From the NCBI GenBank assembly GCA_030765055.1, contig CM060952.1, positions 83,414,630-83,478,629 of the forward strand: DNA of 64,000 nucleotides, written 5' to 3'. The notes beneath the pieces were generated by a model. That model had not been told where the DNA came from and did not search any database. It worked only from the letters and a program-made list of their open reading frames with translations. Source of the stretch: Mantis religiosa. Its lineage: Eukaryota; Arthropoda; Insecta; Mantodea; Mantidae. Shown here one piece after another: positions 35,333 to 46,913 of the stretch; the stretch's first letter is position 1; each line of letters opens with the position of its first letter. The translations under genes were made by a program, and so were the position numbers.

Positions 35333-35748
35333 TGTGACTTTGTGGGTTCGCAGAATTAAAAGTCCGAGTTGTAGATATTCCAAATGTTCTTTATTTGCGT
35401 AGAAACACACTTCGTAGCAGCAGAATTACATCACATATCACAATCTATAACACCAAGGTCGATAACAATAACAAACAGCGTTCTGATTACATCTGTTTAC
35501 AGCACCAGCTCAGCTGTTTACTGTTCACGACTCTCCTGTTTACGACTTACTCTTGGCGAGTCGTCGCCTTCTTAAATACTTCATTGATAAATTCGAGACT
35601 GTTCCATAACAATAAAGAAACCGAATTATCTATCACCTTTCAGAAGCGTAACTTAATATATGCCGGCAAGTGCTTTATCTCAGCTATCTTTACTTGCCAG
35701 CTCTTTGTGTACACTAGCCGCGCTATCGTAGATAACGGCTTCCCGACA
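35333..35748 (-). mobile_element. Solo LTR with GTAT target duplication (family L1t)
   Basis: Plus-strand ends are tgtgactt and cccgaca. Both sides carry gtat (35329-35332 and 35749-35752), a perfect 4-bp duplication. Read on the minus strand there is a TATA-like tatttaag, then 'gtgatgtaattctg', 'aaataaagaacatttgga' (poly(A) signal) and 'ttttaattctgcgaaccca', matching the LTRs at 9813 and 61419. No internal retroviral-type coding region lies on either side, so it is a recombined solo LTR. Open frames of 63-145 codons across it are incidental. Confidence 0.88.
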
Positions 35749-35752
35749 GTAT

Positions 35753-36064
35753 GCTTATTTAAAATGGGATTAGCTACAACCGAAAACTGCTGGTACTGTA
35801 GGGAAAGAGATACCCGGAACACAAAATTTTGAAATGTCTTAAATGGAGGGAAATTAGACAAAAAAAGTATTGAAAAGTTCAACCAAGTGCCAAATATTGG
35901 AAATATAATCCAAGGAAACTGGATTGTAATACTAGAAGTGATAGTCAATATTTTAAAAGCTAAGAAAAGGGATGAAGCACAGTAACAAATAAAGGTAGCA
36001 GCACAATGAAGTAATACAAGAGGTCTTTCCATAGTGTTGTGAGTAAAAGCAAAGAAAAACTATA
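35753..36064. other. Spacer between LTR and trinucleotide array
   Basis: AT-rich; no feature recognised. Confidence 0.4.
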
Positions 36065-36170
36065 ACTTCTACTACTACTACTACTACTGCTGCTACTACT
36101 ACTACTACTACTACTTCCACTACTGCTACTACTGCTACTGCTACTGCTACTACTACTGCTGCTGCTGCTG

Positions 36171-36215
<45 letters not shown>

Positions 36216-36251
36216 TTACTTCCACTACTGCTACTACTGCTACTGCTACTG

Positions 36252-36318
<67 letters not shown>

Positions 36319-36461
36319 CACTACTGCTACTACTGCTACTGCTACTACTACTACTATTACTTCCACTACTGCTACTACTGCTACTGCTACTGCTACTATT
36401 ACTGCTGCTGCTGCTGCTACTACTACTACTACTACTACTACTTCCACTACTGCTACTACTG

Positions 36462-36492
<31 letters not shown>

Positions 36493-36590
36493 CACTACTG
36501 CTACTACTGCTACTGCTACTACTACTACTACTACTACTTCCACTACTGCTACTACTGCTACTGCTACTACTACTATTACTTCCACTACTG

Positions 36591-36627
<37 letters not shown>

Positions 36628-36761
36628 CACTACTGCTACTACTACTACTACTACTACTACTATTACTTCCACTACTGCTACTACTGCTACTGCTACTACT
36701 ACTGCTGCTGCTGCTGCTACTACTACTACTACTACTTCCACTACTGCTACTACTGCTACTG

Positions 36762-36807
<46 letters not shown>

Positions 36808-36848
36808 CACTACTGCTACTACTGCTACTGCTACTACTACTGCTGCTG

Positions 36849-36885
<37 letters not shown>

Positions 36886-36983
36886 CACTACTGCTACTAC
36901 TGCTACTGCTACTGCTAATACTACTGCTGCTGCTGCTACTACTACTACTACTACTACTATTACTACTACTACTACTACTACTG
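36065..36983. repeat. 0.92-kb (CTA)n/(CTG)n trinucleotide array with internal periodicity
   Basis: Almost pure CTA and CTG triplets, broken at intervals by 'cttccactactgctactact' followed by 'gctactgctact'. This motif returns about a dozen times at multiples of three, so the array is a minisatellite built from blocks. On the minus strand it is open for about 349 codons (Val/Ala/Glu only) because no triplet in phase is a stop. That frame is not taken as a gene. Confidence 0.95.
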
Positions 36984-37154
36984 AAGAGGTCTCAAAACGC
37001 ATATTTCCATTAAAGCTTGGTAAATAACCTCTGATCTATTATTACTATTTACATGATAGAGAAACTGAAAATTCGTTCTATTACTCGTACATTTCCGAGT
37101 TTCTCTACCTGCTACTGTAGTTTCAACTAAACTGTCTTAGTATTTTATACATTG
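36984..37154. other. Short spacer
   Basis: Nothing recognised. Confidence 0.4.
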
Positions 37155-37590
37155 TGGAAAGGTAGAGTCAGACTGAAAAATTCAATGCCGTAGCCGGGAT
37201 TTGAACCACGGATCTTCTGGTTTCCGTCCAGCCGCTCTACCCTTGAGCTACTATGACCAACATGCCGATATGACATTAAAGTCTTCAACTGACTCGTGTT
37301 TTTCCCGGTAAACCACTTAGGAGTTCTCATAAACACATGAGAAGGCTACCTTAATGGCGACTTACAACGTGTAAGTACTTTAAGGCCCGGGCTTTTAGTT
37401 AACCACTATTAGGTCAATTAATGGAAATTAATTTTTCTGTTGGCCATAGTAGCTCAATGGTCGAGTGGCTGGACGGAAATCAGAAGATCCGTTGTTCAAA
37501 TCCCGGCTGTGGCATTGAGCTTTATAGTCTGACTCTATCTTTCCATACTTTAGCCTACACACGGCCAGTGTGAAAGAACAATTAATTTTC
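37155..37590. mobile_element. Inverted-repeat element with a tRNA-like unit in each arm (family E)
   Basis: The left arm (37155-37262) and right arm (37440-37545) are inverted copies of about 108 bases. In the right arm, + strand, gccatag and ctgtggc can pair as a 7-base acceptor stem. Box A is tagctcaatgg and box B gttcaaatccc. 'ctggacggaaa' with 'cag' resembles an anticodon arm. The left arm has the same layout on the minus strand. The pol III boxes therefore point outwards from a shared centre. The right arm is followed by 'gcctacacacggccagtgt', which also follows the 28955 copy. No protein is encoded. Whether this is a foldback transposon or a pair of SINE monomers joined head to head is open. 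Confidence 0.75.
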
Positions 37591-38635
37591 ATATATTATA
37601 CATTTTTTTATCTGCTACGGTTTAACAGATAAACATAAATATGTAAAACTTTCTCCCCGAGAAAAAGGTTTGGAAAACTTTCTCAATATAAAATGTTATC
37701 ATGAAGTACCAAAGTAATTTTGAAGAATAACTTGTTGAAGACTTGTTACAAAAGGAAATTAAATGTAACATATTATATTTTAAAAATACGTAAAGGTATT
37801 CCACGAAGTATTTAGCCGTGGTCTATTTATAATGATTTTTTCTGTGGTAAAACATTTTAATATAAGTATAACCAGGGCAGTGAGAGAATGTTTGTGCAGA
37901 AAGTTGCGGTAAGGCCATAACGCCAATAAAGGATACACACACCGTGATAAATGTGGCTCATAATCCTCGGATTACAGGAAAGGTGGGGTACGACAGGGTG
38001 ATTAATTGTTTTTCATTTGTTTTGTTTTCCTGATATAGTTCAGGATATTGCTTCCCAGGCAGTTGACCAGGATTTAAATGTAAATGATTTATGACCTCTT
38101 TATAAGCTAATGTACCAGCATAATCTGGGAAAATTATCTACTTTGATAATTGAAACCCTAACTTAGAATATAAAGTTGTAAGCCATATTCACAAAATGTG
38201 TTTTTAGAGTGATTTTCTATGATATATAAGATATTTTGAACCTCTTTTACTATATTATGCACTATTAATACTCTGCAGTTACTGTAACTTTAATAATTAA
38301 GTATTAATGGAATAATTATTATGTGTTTCAAATGGATTGAACGATACTAAGTGAGCGACTAGTCGGAGTCCTGCGGTGTTGTCATAGTGCATTCCCCGTA
38401 AGTAGTATGTCATGAGTGCCAACTGAGTCCATCTCTAATAACTAGTATTTCCGCAGATTTTGCCAAAAGTGATCCATGAAGAAGGTAGAGAGTAATGTGT
38501 GTAATATTACCTCAAATGTTTAGCGCAAATAGTTTATAGCTTGCCTAATACAAAAAATGAAGTACCAATATATTATAACGTAAATACTGTAATGAAATCA
38601 TTATTGTTTGGCATGTGTGTGGACATATATTTGTA
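37591..38635. other. Non-coding spacer
   Basis: AT-rich with no supported gene; the short minus-strand frame at 37622-37804 has no domain. Confidence 0.4.
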
Positions 38636-38881
38636 TTATCGTGCTGCTCAAAATGTTACTCTTTGTTAATAGAAACCTCTCAGATAACGCGCTGTCCACG
38701 TGGACATAACATCTGTCATTTGTGATTCCTACGCACTCCATTGGTTAAAATGATGCGTTCATTGGTGCTTAGCACACGTCCGAGAGGAGCGTCAGTACCT
38801 TTCCCACTCTTCGGAGAATTATCATTGCATTATCTGAGAGGTTTGTGATTAAGCAAGGGTAACTTTTGAGCAGCACGATAA
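38636..38881. mobile_element. 246-bp MITE with TA duplication
   Basis: Terminal inverted repeats of about 50 bases: the left end ttatcgtgctgctcaaaa is matched by ttttgagcagcacgataa at the right end, and 'aacctctcagataa' is matched farther in. TA flanks both ends (38634-38635 and 38882-38883). This fits a Tc1/mariner-type non-autonomous element. The centre (ctgtccacgtggacataac) is a palindrome-rich, GC-richer stretch without coding capacity. Confidence 0.85.
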
Positions 38882-38883
38882 TA

Positions 38884-40104
38884 ATTTCTCAGAACTCAAA
38901 TGTAAACGTTTGACACGTGAAACAGTTTTGAGAGTTATTTTATGTTCAATTTTATTTAAAATTTATTTTAATTATATTGGATAGAAGACGAAGTTTAGAA
39001 CAAGTGAAGGTGCAAAAGTAATTTTATAGTTAAAGGAAAAGAAAATTAAATATTAATTACGATTTTGGTAACAACAAAATTCATTTAAATTCAGAAGAAA
39101 TATTATTTTGAATTTTAAACTGTTTCAAAAACTGATTTAAAAGAACAAAAAATATAAAATATTATTGAATCTAACGAACAAAATTATAATTGGTTGTGAC
39201 GTAGATCATAGCAATGGAAGAATCAGTAAATCAATATTGGATAAGACTTATTTTTGCTGTGTTTAGACGTCATAGAGTACGGACGTGTGTGTTAGTATCT
39301 GTAAGTCTGCAGAAAGGACGCAGTGCAAAAAATATTGCAAAAGCAACTTTTTATTTTTTTTAACTATGTAATATTGTTAACAAATGTTATTTACTGATCC
39401 AGTGTTTAAAAGATTATCCCAAAGGGTTTTTCAAAATTAAATTTACAATTTAAAAGCAAAAAGTATTGAAAAATTATTTCACTTCACCATCATCTCTCAT
39501 CTGTGATCGCACCCTGAAATAGAATCTCATACCAATACAACAGTAGCCGAGATAAGTTCCAGAATACAACTTCGAGTAAATCTAGCAGAACATCAATTCC
39601 ATCATCTGCAACATCTACCCATATGCGTAATTCTGTTGCATATGGCTTCCCAACCTGGACTTCGAAATAAATCAACATAGAACATCGCAACACCTCAAAC
39701 ATAAGAAATTCCTGTTACACACGACATGATAAAAGAATTACTTTGAATAAACCAAACTAGAGAGACAGTAAACAGTACAATTACTGCTGGCCTGTAAGAA
39801 TGTGGCATGGCAGAACGTGACGCGTTACATTATATGCTTTTGTGAATGATTCGTAATCTCTATTTACTCTAGAGAGTTCAAAGCATTATTATTTAGTTGT
39901 TCTTCCGTTTAAAAGCCACGGACAAGTGTATCAGCTGGATCAACGTACAACTGATATGCGATACGAGGCAATCCGCTTTCCACTGCTAGTACAGTACAAC
40001 TGAGTTAATATGAACTCAAATTACATTGCAAACAGAAAAAATACTTTTAAAGTGACTGATGTTGAATGACATATTCACGAATAAATTAACAAGTAACACA
40101 AGAC
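38884..40104. other. AT-rich non-coding region
   Basis: No gene. The minus-strand frame at 39490-39702 is unexplained. Confidence 0.35.
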
Positions 40105-40290
40105 TGGGCAAACTGCGCGAGACATGCAGATCAATTAGAAGAACACATGTTTTGGGAAGAAATAGCACGTGATGGGATTTTGCAGCCTATCATCATAAAC
40201 GTGCAATACTCGGACGATGAAGACAATGACAATGACCAACTCTCTCTTGAGGTAGGTGACCTTATAGTGACATTAGGTGACATTGTATAG
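40105..40290 (+). pseudogene. Possible C-terminal fragment of a DDE transposase
   Basis: An open frame reads WANCARHADQLEEHMFWEEI, then an isoleucine-rich 'PIIINV' and an acidic stretch (SDDEDNDND) before a stop. The pattern W-x2-C-x2-H...E...I-I and an acidic end recalls the C-terminal tail of some insect pogo/Tc1-like DDE transposases. That attribution is from memory and weak. No partner domain lies immediately upstream. Confidence 0.3.
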
Positions 40291-40534
40291 TGTGATTCAC
40301 ACAAACCTGAACCATTTCAATAAGTAATGACTTTTGATCCAATAATAGGACACACGTGCAACTCTGAGAGAATATAATATACAATTGGGAGATTACATTA
40401 CACTATTTATATCTCAGAGAAAATGTTGGAGGTGTCCTCCACCAGCATCTATACTTGCTTGTACTCGTCTCACCATAATCTCTGAAGTTTTACGGAGATG
40501 ATAGCGAATTGAAAGAAGGTTGTTTCCAGCAATA

Positions 40535-40850
40535 TGGAGCATCTAAGGACACCATGAAACTTTAACCAGTTTCTTTGATAATCGAATAATCTCAAGAGGT
40601 CTGTGGCCCCCCCAGATACCCAAACCTAACCTCACTGGATTTTTTTCTTTGGGGGTATCTAGTGTACAACAATGGGCCACGGACAATTGATGTTCTCCAG
40701 GAAACCATTCGAACCGAAATAAGTAACATTGGCGAGCATACTCTCCATAAAACCTTACAGAATATGTTGAGACTAGTGAAAACATGTATAGATGCTGTTG
40801 GAGGACACTTCCAACATTTTTTCAGAGATTTAAATAGTGTGATGTAATCT
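40535..40850 (+). pseudogene. Tc1/mariner-like transposase 3' fragment (same group as 53.9-56.6 kb)
   Basis: Across frames it reads QQYGAS, then DNRIISRG, PPRYPNLTSLDFF-like sequence with a frameshift in the T-run, then LVYNNGPRTIDVLQETIRTE and GGHFQHFF. The family has QQDGAP at the first of these sites, so the catalytic Asp is replaced by Tyr here. The 'DFF-GYL-...-RP..I..L...I' block and a Cys-Ile-x3-GGHFQH end are typical. It is a dead fragment, no more than the last third of the protein. Confidence 0.65.
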
Positions 40851-42465
40851 CGCAATTGTGTTTTATATTTTTCCAAAATTGCACATGAGTCCTATTATTG
40901 ATTTAAAGGTTATGGCCTATTGAATTGGTTCAGTTTTATATGGATCGCACTGTAGTAGCTGAGAGCTATATGGATGCACCACTGACAATTTTGTTGGATT
41001 AGAAAAATAGGTAATCCATAAACTATAATTAGAATTATAACATTTAAAACATGTGCATAATATTCGAGTATCCATGTCGCAATTGTTATTTTAACGGCAT
41101 TATTATAAAGGTTTGGAAAATTGAATTTGCGTTCACTTATGTCTACCAAGAAGAAAGAGAGAAATATAAAATGTGTAGGGGTAACAAGGTTGCAACACTG
41201 AGTGCGCTTACACATCTCATTCGTTGCAGACCAGAGCTCTTCAAATTTGAAATATTTCAAACTTTACGTTTCTCTTCTTTACAAATCTAAAACATTGAAT
41301 ATTATTTTTTTATTTTGTGAGCGTATGACGGTGTACGCATTTTGACTTGACTCGAACCCTCCGTAAGAGACTCAACGTACACGGGATGATTACGTAATAT
41401 ACTTATCTGTTTCTAATAACACAAGCTTTCACTATTGGCCGTCTGCATTCATTCTTCAGTCAGGTTTTACTTCTGTTTGCGTCCTGCAGCCTCCTGTGTT
41501 GGCTCCTAGTGGGAGATAGCCGCAGTACACGATGTGTTCCTGTACAAATGTAATTACATGGCAGACAAAGGTGGACGTGACGTAGGGAATGCATAAACAG
41601 TTGTTGGGGATATACCGTTTCAATCAAAGAGAAAACACCAAGTTCCTTTTTTTTTTAAATAAACTATTTATTAGCTGCCTGTAGCCTATAATTCTGCCAG
41701 TATTTGAAACCGATAAAATCGTTATTAAAGCTCTCACATCATTCTCTACGCTGGCGCCAAACATATCTCAGTTTTAGAAATTCTTAGACTGTACTGTATG
41801 TCAAGTCAATAAACATTGCAGAACCACGCGTTCAAATATTAAACTGTTATCCAAACACCAAAATAATGTTACTATGGTGTTATCTTCTAAATTATAACAC
41901 TGGTTTTGATTCCTCAATTACCTAACCCAAGTACAGAAAATATTTTGCTCCAAAATTTTAGCATTTTCCGGAAATAGTTAATTTGGGGCATTCTGAACCC
42001 AAAAACAGATTTTTTTAGGAAAAACAAAGAGAAAATTATGCGTGTGCGCATCTGCCTTTCAAAAGCATAACTAATCTAAACAAATATTTTTAAATTTGGA
42101 ATTTATGTTCCACGTGTTACAAGGATGCAACAAGAATACTTTTAAGAAGATCCTCCCACCCCAGAATACCCTATTTGAAAAGTTAATCGAAAAATTTTAT
42201 TTTCTCAAAAACAACTAAAATGTTTTGATTGATACACCCTATTTTCATGACAAATATAAAATAACACTTTGAATTCTCAAGGAATTTCATCCAAAACCTC
42301 TAAATTCTCAATGAATTTCAGCTTAACTAGTAAACTTTAGGCAAACAGACCTGGATATATAACTCTAGAAAATATAATTATAAGTTTAATTTGTTATGAA
42401 AGTAATTTAGATAAATGGTGTTTCACTGAACTTTCTCATTTTTTCTGTCATTTAATCCTGAAGCG
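40851..42465. other. Non-coding spacer
   Basis: No gene. Dispersed-repeat module at about 42120-42250 (aatcgaaaaattttattttc), shared with about 49920-49980. Confidence 0.35.
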
Positions 42466-43285
42466 TTGGGTGAATTGATGCTCAAATGAGACCACGGTCC
42501 TTACAGCTTAGAGTTATCAGGCATTTTTCTTTCAAGATAAGGGAAAATCTATAACGTTAAGTTATATCCGATGATGAATGAAATAATGCCCAAATGAGAC
42601 CACAGTCCATACAGCTTAGAGTTACTAGACTTTTATCTTTAAAGATAAGGGAAACCTCCAACGGTGCCATATCGGAAAATGGATGAAATGATGTTCAAAT
42701 GAGATCTCGGTCGTTACAGCTTAGAGTTATCAGGCATTTATCTTTCAAGATAAGGTAGAACCTCCAACGCTGTCATATCGGACGATGGGTGAAATGATGC
42801 TCAAATGAGACCATGGTCCTTACAGCTTAGAGTTACCCACCAGACATTTGTCTTTCAAGATAAGGTAGACCAACGGTGTCATATCGGACGATGAATGAAA
42901 TGATGCTCAAATGAGACCATGGTCCTTTCAAATTAGAGTTACCTACCAGACATTTGTCTTTCAAGATAAGGTAGACCAACGGTGTCATATCGGACGATGA
43001 ATGAAATGATGCTCAAATGAGACCATGGTCCTTACAGCTTAGAGTTGTCATTTGTCTTTCAAGATAAGAGAAAACCTCCAACGGCGAGATATCGGACGAT
43101 GAATGAAATAATGTTCAACTGATTCCAGGGTACATAGAGCTTAGGGTGAGCAGACATTCATCTTTCAGAATAAGGGAGGAATGCGCAAAAATATCCAAAT
43201 AACTCACCCTGATTAAGATTCGAACTCGAGACTTTTGAACATGAGGCAAACACACTGTCACCTAAGCTGTAGAGACAGGCTTGTG
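42466..43285 (-). repeat. SINE A copy whose 3' half is tandemly repeated about seven times
   Basis: The head and body of a minus-strand SINE A lie at about 43095-43285 (box B gttcgaa-type at 43211, head end 'ctgtagagacagg'). From 43095 back to 42466 the 3' half of the same SINE recurs as units of about 103-107 bases. The marker 'tcaaatgagacca' falls near 42483, 42590, 42694, 42801, 42907 and 43010, with a diverged 'tcaactgattcca' at 43113. Each unit also carries 'gtctttcaagataag' and 'tatcggacgatga'. The inner units (42760-43070) are the most alike, which suggests recent unequal exchange there. Confidence 0.9.
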
Positions 43286-43529
43286 AGGGTTTGAAAACGT
43301 TATTAATTATTCTTATGTTACCAGTCTTCGAGTTACTACGTTTATCGTTAGCAAAGACATATACGTTCTTGCAAAGTTTTGCATATATTACTGAGAATTG
43401 AATAATTAAATATGTGAAATGGAGTCAAATGGCCAATTATATCCTAGACAGAAATGTTTGCCCCGTGACAGAAACCATAGAAATCAGATTCGGTGGATAC
43501 CGATACAACACACACAAGTACAGACGTGC

Positions 43530-43755
43530 ACACCTATGGCCCGGCTCTGTAGTGTGTGCATAAGGCTCCAGAGATCCCGAGTTCGATTCGCGGTCAGTGT
43601 GAGTTATCTGAATAAGGTATATTAGGGGTTTCCCTTATCCTGGAAGATGATGTGTGACAAATCTAAGCTATACACACCCTGGGCTCATTTGCACATCATT
43701 TCATTCATCTCCTGTATGACTTAACGTTGGAGGACATAAATTTAAAAAATACAAA
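43530..43755 (+). mobile_element. SINE family A copy
   Basis: Head 'cccggctctgtagtgtgtgc', box B gttcgattc, then 'ggggtttcccttatcctgga', and 'cttaacgttggaggacata' with an A-rich tail that leads into the (AT)n tract at 43768. Confidence 0.85.
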
Positions 43756-43767
43756 ATACACACATGC

Positions 43768-43790
43768 AACATATATATATACATACATAC

Positions 43791-43860
<70 letters not shown>
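43768..43860. repeat. (AT)n microsatellite after a SINE tail
   Basis: Starts with tacatacata units, then about 62 bases of pure AT alternation. Confidence 0.95.
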
Positions 43861-43864
<4 letters not shown>

Positions 43865-44915
43865 TTGATATATGTTCAGATATAACTTACCGGTGGAAAA
43901 TTCTAAATTCAAACAAAACAAAATATTAATTACTTATGAGAAAATTGCCTTAGAACATTAGGACTGACTCTTTTGTTTGTCTACAGTTAACGCCCTTCCA
44001 ATCGTACAAAATATAACCGTACTGTGTTATAATCCACAAAATACAAAAAACGACACTCACTTTGTATACTAAAAGGTCTTTCGTTCTCCAGGGAAATAAG
44101 CAGGTAGGAATGCGGGATCGATATTTGGACGGTCAGCCTTCTATGGAAATAATAACACAGACTCCTGTTTCTTTCAGTATCGGCTCTTAAGAAAATAGTA
44201 CTCAAAGCGGAAACAAAAGCTATATTTGATGAGCTTTCTGGATTATTTGCTTCTTCTGTTATACGTCTACTATACGTTTTATACTTCGAAAGTCAAATCA
44301 CAAAAATGGTAAGTTTGAAATGATAAAGTACCTTAATTTTCCCAACAGAAACATAAAGATCCAGCATGTGTGGTTCTCATTAGTAAGACCGCAATATTAA
44401 ATCCATGTACCACATAATACTAAGGAAAACGTAAATGTTTGACATATTATTTCTACAAAATATTAATTCCTCTATCACTTCACCATAATCGAGGTTATGC
44501 TTGTAGTAATTGTAAACTTTTTGTAGGCACAAGGAAATGTGTAAACACTGTAGGATTTAAATTTTAGTCAAATGTTTTAAGAATTGTGATGGCTTTGACA
44601 TTACATTCGGGTTTTTAACCAATAAAAAGAAATATAAATAACGCCTTTTTGATGAAAGTACAATTATTGGAAAATTCTAAAGATATCAAGAAATATCTTT
44701 GAAATATTTCCTTCACTCACTACAGCTATTTCTGAGAAAATATTCTTCTTGAAAGATTTGCCAGGTAAACGATGGTTTGAAATGGAGTTTTTTTAAACGA
44801 AAATATAAGGACTTTATCAATGGCATATGATGAACTTAAATATCGACAGACTTTTAACTTTGAGTTAATTATACTGTGAGGCACGTGAGTATAAAAACAG
44901 GCCTTTTCTCATTTG
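43861..44915. other. Non-coding spacer
   Basis: No gene seen; the minus-strand frame at 43987-44205 has no domain. Dispersed-repeat-like text at about 44640-44830. Confidence 0.35.
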
Positions 44916-44932
44916 AGTCATTCCATGTCAAA
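44916..44932 (+). repeat. Left terminal inverted repeat of the 3.5-kb transposon
   Basis: Seventeen bases, identical to the reverse complement of 48391-48407; similarity fades to scattered matches beyond this. Confidence 0.85.
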
Positions 44933-45550
44933 ACGAACACGTCTGAGACATAACTTTTTGTATTTTCTCCAATTTTTACGTAACACCTAGAAGATATTAA
45001 ATAGCCCGTATATTTTGTTTTTGGTGTGGCACGATTATTTAGAGGTTTATGGAATATTATATTTTCGTGTATTCGCCTGCTGTATTCTATGAAAATCGTT
45101 ATAACAAAGATTATATTAATAATGAAATGTTAGTGTTTGAGACATTATGAAGTACACATATTGCAGTTTAATACGCTATTTTTTTAGGTTCGGTGAAAAC
45201 AAAAATGGGCTCCATTTAGTGGGGTAAGTTTTTCAAAATGTGTTTTACTTAGCAACTTATTACTTTATAAAAACGGAAAAATATCATTATAATCTTTGAA
45301 ATATTGTGCATGGAATTTCATTGGTTTCAGAATGGAATTGAAGTAAAAAGCGGTGTTATAAATTCTTTACTGGTGGTGTGTGAGGTGATTCACGGCCGGA
45401 CCGAGAGTGCTGTGAACACATGGGCGAGCTATAATTTTACTTCCGGTGTTTACCGTTCAGATCTGCATCTATGCATAATAAGTTGAAACCTCAGTATGTT
45501 GTCAACTGACATTTCGTGTAAGTTCTGAAGTGCGGAAGTTTATTTTCATC

Positions 45551-46033
45551 ATGTCAGATTTGGTTCAAAGGTGTTATTGTTGCTGCTTTAATTACATTCA
45601 AACTAGTTAACCACAGAGTAGGACATAAAAAGTTAAGGCCAGTAACCTCAGCAATGCTCATTAAACTCAAACTGGAAGGCGTAAACCTATCTTGCGATTT
45701 GAAAGTGTGTGACAATTGTCGCAAGAAAATTTCTAAACTTTCAAAGCAACAAAGTGCAAGTGAGTTATGTGTACCAATTGCAAGTGAAAGTGCAGTACTA
45801 GAAGCATGTGGAAATACAGATAGTGATTGTTTTTCCTCATTCTCCAGTGATGTAGTAAGTATGGACACAAAAGATGCAGCAAGAAAACTGAATGAGAGTT
45901 TAGAGGCAATAGGAGAATCGCCTATAAAAAAAGAAAATTGTCGCAAAAACATTATCATCGGGATAAGTTTCAGAAGATATCGCAGGCAATGAAGGATAAA
46001 GTATTTCATATTGCAGACTCCACTTCAAATTAA
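45551..46033 (+). pseudogene. Unclassified transposase-like protein, N-terminal Cys-rich part
   Basis: An ATG at 45551 reads MSDLVQRCYCCCFNYIQTS before a frame break. In the next frame (through 45992), 'HKKLRPVTSAM' and 'LSCDLKVCDNCRKKISKL' follow. The Cys/His spacing (CxCC, H, C, CxxC) suggests a small zinc-binding fold. A Ser-rich linker and RKLNESLEAIGESPIKK come next. A third frame gives HYHRDKFQKISQAMKDKVFH to a stop at 46033. At least two frameshifts are needed to join these. The function of the finger, possibly DNA end binding, is inferred. Confidence 0.6.
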
Positions 46034-46166
46034 AATTCACATCATTCTGAAATAATACGGAAACTAATAACTTTTTTTCCATGAAACTGATGACAAATCT
46101 CTCAAAATACAAATATTGACCATTTTTGACAGCCGGTCTTACAAGGAAATAAAATAACATTTAGGT
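46034..46166 (+). other. Frameshifted junction inside the transposase-like gene
   Basis: Short pieces in different frames (for example 'SEIIRKLI' and 'KLMTNLSKYKY') fill the expected position between the N-terminal part and the next open segment, with several stops. Confidence 0.4.
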
Positions 46167-46676
46167 GTGACAACTCACATGATACGAATATCTAAACATG
46201 TGCCTAAAGAAAAAGGAATTTTAGGAAGTCCAGACACCAAATCAGGAAAAAACCTTGACCCATCTATATTTAAAAAGGTGTCTGAATTTTATAATTTTGA
46301 TGATATGAGTAGGGTTATGCCTGGCAGAAAAAATGTAGTTTCTGTTAAAGAAAATGGTAAGAGAGTCCATAAACAGAAAAGATTGATACTTTGCAATCTT
46401 AAGGAAACTTACCAAAGCTTTAAAAATATGCATCCGGATGTCAGAATAGGGTTTTCAAAATTTGCGGAATTAAGGCCTAAGGAATGTGTACTTCTTGGAA
46501 CTAGTGGAACCCATTCAGTTTGTATTTGTGCTCATCACCAAAATGTCAAATTAATGCTTGATGGTATCAGTATTTATCGTCTCACTGCAAATTCAAATCC
46601 CATTTTAACTAATTACAAGGACTGCTTGACACACATCGTCTGCAACCCCCCATCATCTGTTTTTAAAGACATGTAA
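46167..46676 (+). pseudogene. Unclassified transposase-like protein, middle domain
   Basis: An open segment of about 169 residues. KHVPKEKGILGSPDTKSGKN leads into a helix-rich stretch (VSEFYNFDDMSRVMPGRKN), then KQKRLILCNLKETYQSFK and IGFSKFAELRPKECVLLGTS. A Cys/His cluster, THSVCICAHHQNVKLML, follows, and then CLTHIVCNP. These blocks are the ones shared by the wide unnamed family. The adjacent frame just after 46676 continues with KACPGTENITNHLQQLL and RQWVTVDRSNLETLIS, so the real protein ran on. The Met at 46167 is simply the first in the open stretch and not a true start. Confidence 0.65.
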
Positions 46677-46886
46677 AGCTTGTCCAGGAACTGAAAATAT
46701 AACAAATCATTTACAACAACTGCTTGATTAACAACATACTCATGAGATTACCTACAGACAGTGGGTAACTGTGGATCGCTCAAATTTAGAAACCTTGATA
46801 TCGCCGTAGAGGATTTTGTAGGCAAATTATATATTTAAAAAAAACTCACCAATTTACTTCCACATACATTCATAGCTCAGCAGCAC

Positions 46887-46913
46887 TTTTTTTTTTTTTT
46901 TTTTTTTTTTTTT
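46887..46913. repeat. T-run interrupting the transposase-like gene
   Basis: About 27 T residues at the point where the family has a continuous helix before the catalytic-like domain. It may be slippage of an existing short T-run or the tail of a lost minus-strand retroposon. Confidence 0.9.

Noticed and set aside
35953..37002. A 349-codon minus-strand open frame, the longest in the window
   Set aside because: It is made of Val/Ala/Glu codons from a CTA/CTG triplet array. Triplet repeats lack stops in one frame, so length is not evidence of coding.
37440..37520. A functional tRNA gene
   Set aside because: It lies in an inverted-repeat element with several relatives. The anticodon loop is irregular and the implied GGA anticodon does not fit a tRNA lacking a long variable arm.
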